A stretch of DNA of 64,000 nucleotides from Limnomonas spitsbergensis (taxonomy: Eukaryota; Chlorophyta; Chlorophyceae; Chlamydomonadales): contig JAYJMM010000009.1 in assembly GCA_037349105.1 (NCBI GenBank), forward strand, positions 434,001 to 498,000, in the 5' to 3' direction. Shown here piece by piece: positions 1 to 9,700 of the stretch. Positions within the stretch are counted from its first letter, which is position 1. Every line of letters begins with the position of its first letter. Under the pieces are notes generated by a model that was not told the origin of the DNA, made no database searches, and saw only the letters and a program-made list of their open reading frames with translations. A program made the position numbers and the translations under genes.

Positions 1-58
1 TAGAGCATGGAGCATGGAGCATGGAGCATGGGGCATGGGCATGGAGCATGGATGCAGG
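1..58. repeat. GCATGGA short tandem repeat
   Basis: Seven-base units (GGAGCAT/GGGGCAT) repeated about seven times at the window start. The array probably continues to the left. Confidence 0.8.
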
Positions 59-96
59 TCGTGAAACCGTTAATTATGGTATTTAGTATTGGAACA

Positions 97-315
97 GGAT
101 AGAATTACAATCTCATTAAAGTACCATCATACAATTACCATAATTACAATATCATACAATTACCATAATTACAATATCATATCATTACCATAATTACAAT
201 ATCATATCATTACCATAATTTCAATATCATATCATTACCATAATTACAATATCATACAATTACCATAATTTCAATATCATATCATTACCATAATTACAAA
301 ATCATATCATTACCA
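97..315. repeat. AT-rich tandem repeat, ~25 bp unit
   Basis: Units of the form ATTACCATAATTACAATATC repeat about eight times with point variants (TATCATACAA and TATCATATCA ends). It is strongly AT-rich against a GC-rich background. No gene is seen in 1-648. Confidence 0.85.
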
Positions 316-648
316 ATACCGGTACCATAATTATTGCTTAAGATGAGAGGAAATTATGGTATTTAGTATTGGAACAGGAAGGTGACGTCGCTCAAGATGG
401 TTTGGGGAACTTGGTGTATGTTATATGGACTAGTGGAACTACGGTAGGTGTGATTGTGGAACAAAAACGTGACGTCACTGCGCTGAGAAATATTGGATTA
501 GGAATATGACGTTGCTTCAGATGGGCAAGCATGAGTGCGTCATGCTTTAATTCCATGCACATTAAGGGCCCATATGAATGCTGCTTCACCCCCTACCTCC
601 CTCCTTGCTCGCAAGATGACACTCCCCTCCACCCTTTCTCCCTTTCAG

Positions 649-780
649 GACCTGGTGGGGCAGCTGGGCCCAATTGGTGCAGCGGTGGACGCCCAGCTGG
701 CCAGCACCGAGCACGAGGGCCGCCGCTGCTTGCTGCTGGGCGTGCGGGAGTCAGCAGTGGCTATGTACCGCAGGCTGCAG
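649..780 (+). CDS. UAP1-like gene, first visible exon
   Basis: Follows a polypyrimidine tract ending TTTCAG and precedes GTAAGT; 44 codons, phase 0 at both ends. It reads DLVGQLGPIGAAVDAQL onward and resembles no part of UAP1 that I know. It is joined to the gene by phase and direction only, so it could belong to an upstream gene. Confidence 0.5.
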
Positions 781-3700
781 GTAAGTGTGAACATTAATTA
801 GCACTAGTGGTCTTGTACAGCAGGCTGCAGATGAGTGTGAACATGAGTTCACACTCGCTGTACTGTACAACAGGTTCCTGCTGAGTGTGGACATTAGTTC
901 ATACTAGTGTTCATACCCCCACTCCGCCCAATGGGACTTGTCCTGACCTGTCCCGACCTGTGTACTGCCTGGGCGTCCTGACCAGTGTACTGCCTGTTTG
1001 CACTGACATGTGTACTGCCTGATTGTACTGCTGTAGGAGTTGCTCACTCAGGACACCGTCACAAGGCCGGCAGTCCTCCAGGATATGGTGGCGGTGAGAT
1101 GGGTTCACTTGAAAAGCAACCATTATGACCAATGTATCATTATTATCAATGTTTGTACTTTTATTCATATGCTTTGTAAGGTCCTGGGTACAACGGGACT
1201 TGAGGGAGTTAAGGGGGGGGCAGACGGAAGGGGTGGTTATCCAGGATATGGTGGCGGTGAGATAGGTTCACTTTTAAAAGCCAGTCAATGTATTATGATC
1301 AATGTTCATATTTGAATTCAGACGTTTTGGAAGGTTCGGGGTAAAACGGGACTTGAGGGAGGGGGAGGAGCTCAGGGGCATGGGCGCAAGGGGAGAGGAG
1401 CACAGGGCGGATAAATGCCAGGAGCATCAAGCTACACGAGGACTCTCTCTCCTTGGCGCCTTCATAACTGCGGAGATCTTGGGCGCAAGGGGGGAGTGGG
1501 GGGGCAGACGGAAGGGGGAGGTGGGGGGGCAGACGGAAGGGGGAGGTGGGGGGGCAGACGGAAAGGGGGGTGGGGGGGCAGACGGAAGGGGGAGGTGGGG
1601 GGGCAGACGGAAGAGGGAGGTGGGGGGGCAGACAGAAGGGGAGGTGGGGGGGGCAGACGGAAGGGGGAGGTGGGGGGGCACATGAAAGGGGGAGGTGGAG
1701 GGGCAGACGGATGGGGGAGGTGGGGGGGCAGACGGATGGGGGAGGTGGGGGGGCAGACGGAAGGGGGAGGTGGGGGGGCAGACGGAAGGGGGAGGTGGGG
1801 GGGCAGACGGAAGGGGAGGTGGGGGGGCAGAAGGAAGGGGGAGGTGGGGGGCAGACAGAAAGAGAGCTGGGGGGGCAGACGGAAGGGGGAGGGGGGGGGG
1901 GGGGCAGACGGAAGGGTTGGTCCTCCTGGATATGGTGGCAATTCGATGACGGGGTCAAGGGTTTGGATGGTAAGGGTGGAGGGTAGGGGGTGAAAAATAA
2001 GGTGAAAGGTGGCAGTGATGTGGGACGGACCAGGAGGAGGCAGGCCGGATGGGATATAGAGGGGATGGGGAGGAGCCTGCGAGATTAGGTTCAAGGCTGA
2101 TGAGGACAGGGTTCAGAATTATTGTGAAGTTGGATCATCAACCCTGTCCTGAACCCTCCTGCAAACCCTACTAAGCCTGTAAGCCTCCCCCCTAAACCCT
2201 GAACCCTACGCCATCCTTCTAAACCCTCAACTCTACGCCTCACCCTAAACTTTGACCCCCCTCGCCTCCAACCCGCGTTTACCCTAAACCCCGCGTCTAC
2301 CCCTCTCATCCCGCCTACCCCTCCAGGCCAAGGAGGTGGTGTTCAGCCTGAAGATTGAGAAGCGGAGCATGACTCTGTCCACCATTGCCGACAAGCTGGA
2401 CGCCCTGGACGCCAAGCTGCAGGCGGTGGCGGCGGCCATCTCTCCGCTACCGGGCTACCAAGGAACGGCGCCAGGTCTTACGGCCTTACACGAGCAGGTA
2501 TGGAATATAAGTGTGGAGGCGGAGCTGCAGGCGGGGGGAACCAGGGGCGGCAAAATTCAACTGTTTCCAGCGCCGGGGCCCAGGGCCACCCACGAGCAGG
2601 TATGGAATCTAAGTGTGGACACAAGAGCTGCAGCAGGGGCAAAATTCAACTGTTTCCAGTGCCGGGGCCCAGGGCCACACACGAGCAGGTATGGAATGTA
2701 AGTCTGGACACAGCTGCAGGCAAGGGCAAAATCCAACTGTTTCCACCCCGAGCGAATGGGGTCACAGCGCCGGGGGGCCCAAGGCCACCCACAAGCAGGT
2801 ATGGAATATAAGGGTGGAGGCAGAGCTGCAGGCTGGTGCGGCGGTCCTCTCGCCCCCTGCAATGATTCGAGGCCACGGTACTCACTACGCCCACTCCTCC
2901 CTCCCTCTCTGCCTAACCCCTTCTGCCTAGTTATTCCATCACTCCTGCCGAGCCCACTCCTCCCGAGCCCACTCCTCCCGAGCCCACTCCTCCCGAGCCC
3001 ACTCCTCCCGAGCCCACTCCTCCCGAGCCACTCCTCCCGAGCCCACTCCTCCCGAGCCCACTCCTCCCGAGCCACTCCTCCCGAGCCCACTCCTCCCGAG
3101 CCAATCCTCCCGAGCCCACTCCTGCCGAGCCCACTCCTCCCGAGCCCACTCCTGCCGAGCCCACTCCTCCCTCCCTCCCTGCCTTACGCCTCCCGCCTTT
3201 TTATTCCCTCTTTTAACTCCAGCTCCCTGACTCCTTCGCTCTTTGCCTCTTCTCATTGCCTGTGTCCTTCAAGGCTGAGAGGCTGCGTGAGGAGGTGCGC
3301 ATATACCTTCAATTCGCCAAGCTACGGGAACATGCGCTGCTGACGGTGCCGCCCGCATGCCCCACGGACATTGAGGTGCCGGCATTACCCAGCCTGGCAG
3401 AGACACAGGTGGGTGGGTGGGCCGGGTGGGTGGGTGGGTTTGAAAGTAGGCAGGGGGCACAATCAGGTGGGTGAGCAGGTGGGTGGTTGGGTTTAGACCC
3501 TTAACCCTAAGCCCAGTTTGGCAGAGGCACAGGTGGGTGAGCAGGTGGGTGGTTGGGTTTAGACCCTTAACCCTAAGCCCAGTTTGGCAGAGGCACAGGT
3601 GGGTGAGCAGGTGGGTGGGTGGGTTTAGACCCTTCACCCTAAGCCCAGTCTGGCAGAGGCACAGGTGGGTGGGTGGGTGGGTCGGTTTAGACCCTTAACC

Positions 3701-6700
3701 CTAAGCCCAGTCTGGCAGAGGCACAGGTGGGTGAGCAGGTGGGTGGGTGGGTTTAGACCCTTCACCCTAAGCCCAGTCTGGCAGAGGCACAGGTGGGTGG
3801 GTGGGTGGGTCGGTTTAGACCCTTAACCCTAAGCCCAGTCTGACAGAGGCACAGGTGGGTGAGCAGGTGGGTGGGTGGGTTTAGACCCTTAACCTGAAGC
3901 CCAGTCTGGCAGAGGCACAGGTGGGTGGGTGGGTGGGTCGGTTTAGACCCTTAACCCTAAGCCCAGTCTGGCAGAGGCACAGGTGGGTGGGTGGGTGGGT
4001 TTAGACCCTTAACCCTAAGCCCAGTCTGACAGAGGCACGGGTGGGTGGGTGGGTTTGAAAGGAGGCAGGATGCACAATTAGGCGAGTGAGCAGGTAGGAA
4101 GGTAGGGGGGGCACCACTAGTTGGATTCCATAGCCAGGTATGGCAGAGGCACAGGTGGGTGGGTGGGTGAGTGGGGCCCATTTAGTAGGACTCTCTAGCC
4201 CATCCTCTTTCCCCTGCCCCCTTTACCCCAGCTCTAGCCCCTTTCCCCGCCCCTTATAATTTCTTAGCCCCCTCCTCGATCCTCCGCTCCCGTTCCCGGT
4301 TCTCCGCTCCTACTCAGCCCCCTCCCCTCCCATGATGCCCCACTCCCGCTTCTCCCGCTCATTCCCCTCCTCGCCCCTGATCCCCCGCTCCCAGTCCCTT
4401 CCCGCACCCCTTTATGCCCCATTCCCTTCCCCCACCTCTTTACCTCCCACTCCTGCCCCTGTTCCCTGCCCCCAGCTCTGGTTCCTGTCCCCGTCCCGCC
4501 CCTGATCCCCCACTCCCGTTTCCCGCTCCTTTCCCCTGCCCCTTTCTATGACCCGCTCTAGCCCTCTTACCTTTCACTTTTGTTTCCTTACGCTCAGTCC
4601 CCTCCCCACCCCTGATCCCCCGCCCCTGATCTCCCGCTCCTGTTTTCCACTCCCCTTCAGTGCCCTCCCCGCCCCTGATCCCCGGCCCCTTATTTCCCGC
4701 TCCTGTTTCCCACTCCCCTTCAGTCCCCTCCCCGCCCCTGATCCCCCGCCCCTGATCTCCCGCTCCCGTTTCCCACTCCTGTGTTGCAGGTGGAGCATGC
4801 TGAGGATGCTGTCTGGCTGGACCTGATGGCCTCAGATCCAGATGATCTCAACAACTGGTGTATGGCTGGGTACAAGCTGGTGGCACGCGGGCAGGCTGCA
4901 GTGCTGCTCATGGCTGGTGAGTGGGGGGGGACAGGGGAGACAGCAGTGCTGCTCATGGCTGGTGCGTGGGGGGGAGAGGGGAGACAGCAGTGCTGCTCAT
5001 GGCTGGTGAGTGGGGGGGGAGAGGAGGGGGGCATGGGCCTACCCTCCACCAAGCCCCTGCTGCAGCTACATAGCTTGATTGTAACCATTTCCCAAGCCCT
5101 GCTAACGCAGGAGTTACGCCTCCCCCTATACCCTATGTCCTAAACCCTCCCTAAATCCCTCGTGCCTTCAGGTGGTTTGTCTGGCGAGGCATTGTGTCTC
5201 ACTGTGGACGTGGGCCCCTGCCCTCCACCTAGCCCCAGCTACAGCTATATAAGTGTATGACTCATCCATTATTCTGTTCATGGTGCCCAAGCCCTGTTCC
5301 TCAGGCCCTGTTAGTTGAGGCCCACTATCCCTCATATCGTCAGGTGGGTTATGGAGTTTCATTAAGCACCTCCTGGAGGTTCACTAAGGCCCTCCTGAAG
5401 CGGTATGCGACTCAGCAATAACCGGCCCCAAGCCCCGTTAACACAGTCCCTGTATCCCTCGTACCTTCAGGTGGTTTGTCTGGCGAGGCGTCGTGTCTCA
5501 CTGTGGACGTGGGCCTGCCCTCCACCAAGCCCCTGCTGCAGCTATATGCGGAGCGGCTGCGTCGCATCCAGAAGCTGTCCACGGAGGCGCTCTCGGGGGC
5601 AGGCTCTGCAGTGGTGAACCGGACCCACTGGTACATCATGGCCACAGCTGCGACAGAGGCATCCATCCGCAGGTATGCCTTGTGAGGGTGAAGGGCTGAG
5701 GTTTTAGGTGGGGTGCGAGGGTTTAGTTGGGGGGTGAGGGTAGGGTGGAAGTTGGGTGAGAGGGTAGGTGGTAGGGTGAGGGGTGTGGGTGGTCATCCCC
5801 ACTCACAGGTACATCATAGCCACAGCTGTGACAGAGGCATCCATCCGCCTTGTGAGGGTGCAGAGTTGAGGGTTTAGGTGGGGGTGGAGGGTAGGGTGCA
5901 GGGTGAAGGTGGGTGTGGAGGGTAGGGTGGAAGGTTTAGGCGGGGGCAGAGGGTAGGGTTGAGAGTTGAGGTGGGGTCAGAGCGTAGGGTGGAGGTTTTA
6001 GGTGGGGTCAGAGGGTAGGGTGGGGGGTAAGGTGGGGTCAGAGGGTAGGGTGGAGGGTTTAGGTGGGGTCAGAGGGTAGGGTGGAGAGTTGATGTAGGGA
6101 CGAGGGTAGGGTGTAGGGTTGAGGTGGGGTGAGAGGGTAGGTGGTAAGGTGAGGGGTGAGGGTGGTCCTTCCCACTCACTGGCCACAGAAGCAACAGAAG
6201 TATCCATTTGCAGGCTGGCTTGCCTTGAGGGCTACTGGATAAAGGATACCATGGGGGCAGACGGGAGGGTTGAAAGGGGGAGGGCATAAGACGTGATACG
6301 CTGTAGAGAAACATCGGGATTGCTCAGGGACCCTATGGGCACCCGAGGCCCGCCTGCGACCCTCCACCGTTGGTGGAGGGCCTCAGGTGCGCGTGGGGGG
6401 ATAGAGATCCTCTGCACTGTCGTGGAGACCTGCTCCTACTCTGGCCTGTAGCCCAGCCAAGTACGTCTTATATACACACACACGCAACACACACACAGTC
6501 ACACACACGCACTTGACCCTGCCCCCCAAAATCCATCCCCCCCCCCCCCATCGTCTGCAGTTGCCTGGAGGCCTCCTCCTACTATGGCCTAGAGCCCAGC
6601 CAAGTGCACGTGTTCTCCCCCGATGTGACGGTGCCGCTCCTGGGCGATGATGGGAAGGTTGTCATGGAGTCACAGTATAAGGTGGCACGAGCACCTGGAG

Positions 6701-9700
6701 GCAGCGGTAGGTCCCCGACGCTCTCATCTTTGGCATATGCCCTGTCCTCTACCCTGGCGTATGCCCTGTCCTCTGCCCTCAGCTGATGGAGGCAGTGGTA
6801 GGTCCACACATGCTCAGCCTTGACCCCCCCCCTCCCCCCCTGATGCACCTTGGTGATGATGGGAAGGTGGTCATGGAGTCCCAATTCTAGGTGGCACATG
6901 CACCTTGAGACAGCGGTCAGTTGTCAGTGCCGCTACGCCTTGCCACCCCCCCTGCGTAGACTGCAGACATCCTCTTTTCCCACACCTTTGCTCCCTGCCT
7001 TCTGACCTCCACTTCAAGCAAGGTACCCCCCCTCCAATGTAACTTCCTTGCTCATGTGTCATGCTGCTTCTCCCCCCACTAATGCATGCACACACACCTC
7101 ACACACACAAACATTTGGGGGAGGTGTCCCCTTTTCATCACCCGACTCCCTGCAACGCCTCTCCACCGGCAGGTGCATTGCCCTCCACACTTTTGAATAC
7201 CCCGGCCGTGGTGTCATGCCCCTGCCACGCCCTGCGGTGTCATACCCCTGCCACTCCCACCCTCCTCAGGTGGTTGAATTCGGAATAAAGGAACCCTGAA
7301 CCCTGCCCCCCCCCATACCCCCTTAGGTGAGGTATTTCGTGGACTGCGCGACTCCGGCATGCTGTCTCATATGCAGCGCGTGGGTGTACGCTGCTTGGAC
7401 GTTCACGCGGTGGATGATAACATCATGGCCAAGATCGCCGACCCTACCTTCTTAGGTGAGAGGGGCTGAGGGGGCATGAAGGGGGGGGGTAGATATTGGA
7501 GTGCTCGTACGCTGCCTGGATGTTCACGCGGTGGATGAGAACATTGTGGCCAAGATTGCTGACCCAACCTTCTTGGGTGAGAGGGGGCGGGGGCTAGGCG
7601 TTGGTGCGGGTGTGCGCTGCATGAATGTCCATTCGGTAGATAACAACCTTATGGCCAAAATCACAGGCCAACCTCCCTGGGTGAGAAAGAGAGAGAGCAA
7701 GAGACGTTTAGGGTGTTTGAGGGGGGGGGGCATTGGGTGGGTGTGCGCTTCCTGAGGGGGGGGGCATTGGGTGGGTGTGCGCTTCCTGAGGGGGGGGGGC
7801 ATTGGGTGGGTGTGCGCTTCCTGAGGGGGGGGGCATTGGATGGGTGTGCGCTTCCTGAGGGGGGGGGCATTGGGTGGGTGTGCGCTTCCTGAGGGGGGGG
7901 GGCATTGGGTGGGTGTGCGCTTCCTGAGGGGGGGGGGCATTGGGTGGGTGTGCGCTTCCTGAGGGGGGGGCATTGGGTGGGTGTGCGCTTCCTGAGGGGG
8001 GGGGGGCATTGGGTGGGTGTGCGCTTCCTGAGGGGGGGGGGGGCATTGGGTGGGTGTGCGCTTCCTGAGGGGGGGGGCATTGGGTGGGTGTGCGCTTCCT
8101 GAGGGGGGGGGCATTGGGTGGGTGTGCGCTTCCTGAGGGGGGGGGGGCATTGGGTGGGTGTGCGCTTCCTGAGGGGGGGGGCATTGGGTGGGTGTGCGCT
8201 TCCTGAGGGGGGGGCATTGGGTGGGTGTGCGCTTCCAGAGGGGGGGGGGCATTGGGTGGGTGTGCGCTTCCTGAGGGGGGGGGGGGGGCATTGGGTGGGT
8301 GTGCGCTTCCTGAGGGGGGGGGGGCATTGGGTGGGTGTGCGCTTCCTGAGGGGGGGGGGGCATTGGGTGGGTGTGCGCTTCCTGAGGGGGGGGGCATTGG
8401 GTGGGTGTGCGCTTCCTGAGGGGGGGGGCATTGGGTGGGTGTGCGCTTCCTGAGGGGGGGGGGCATTGGGTGGGTGTGCGCTTCCTGAGGGGGGGGGCAT
8501 TGGGTGGGTGTGCGCTTCCTGAGGGGGGGGGCATTGGGTGGGTGTGCGCTTCCTGAGGGGGGGGGCATTGGGTGGGTGTGCGCTTCCTGAGGGGGGGGGG
8601 CATTGGGTGGGTGTGCGCTTCCTGAGGGGGGGGGGCATTGGGTGGGTGTGCGCTTCCTGAGGGGGGGGGCATTGGGTGGGTGTGCGCTTCCTGAGGGGGG
8701 GGGGGGGCATTGGGTGGGTGTGCGCTTCCTGAGGGGGGGGGCATTGGGTGGGTGTGCGCTTCCTGAGGGGGGGGGGCATTGGGTGGGTGTGCGCTTCCTG
8801 AGGGGGGGGGCATATTTGTGTCCTAGTTGGATAGGATTGCTGTGGACAGCACCGTTATGGCCAAGGTTCTTGACCCGACCTTGCTACGTGAAGAGGGAGA
8901 GGCACAAAGTGGGGGTGTGGAAAACATTGACTGATGCTGTATTGCAAGAAATAAACTTATAATTTAACACCAGGATGCCCCACCCCCGCCCACCCGACAC
9001 CCTGAAACCCTCCCCCTCTCCCTCATGACAGGCTACTGCCTTTCGATCAGCCTTGACTGCGCCACCAAGATGGTGGACCCGGAGTCAGTCCCCAATGCGA
9101 TGCTATGTAAATCGGAATGGACCCTTCCTCCCCCATCCCACCCCCTACCCCCAAACCCACCCCCTATCACAGGCTACTGTCACTCAATCAGCCTTGACTG
9201 CGCCGCCAAGGTGGTGGACCCGGAGTCCGTCCCCGATGCCATGTACGGCTACGCCCAGGTTGCCGGCGTGCTGCAGGGCGAGGGCCAAGTGGAGTCCGGC
9301 CCCGTCATAGACGCACTTCAGGGCATGATGCCTTGCACCGGGCAGTACTACTTCTCCCTAGGCTGGGTCAAAGAGGTGGGGACGGGGGGGAGTGGACCAG
9401 CTAGGGGAGGGTAGCAGTCGAGGCATCGGGCTCTGGTTCAGGCTTGAACTTCGACGTCCATGCTAGGCGCACTGGTGCCGGGACTGACTGGCGGTACAGG
9501 CAAGCAGTACAGCCGGGACTGAGTGGCGGTACAGGTAAGCAGTACAGCCGGGACTGCTGCCCACCCGCCCAGGTTTCATTCCGATGGTCTCACTTTTCGG
9601 TAGTAACCCTGCCCCGAGTGGTGTGGCAGTAATGTGGCCAGACAATGGTCTTCCCTCATGTTCTGCTCACAAGGGCATATGATATATAAACCCTGTGCCC

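Noticed and set aside
7524..8813. Proline/threonine/histidine-rich minus-strand ORFs up to 429 residues
   Set aside because: Artefacts of the G-run minisatellite; several frames are equally open and there is no flanking gene structure.
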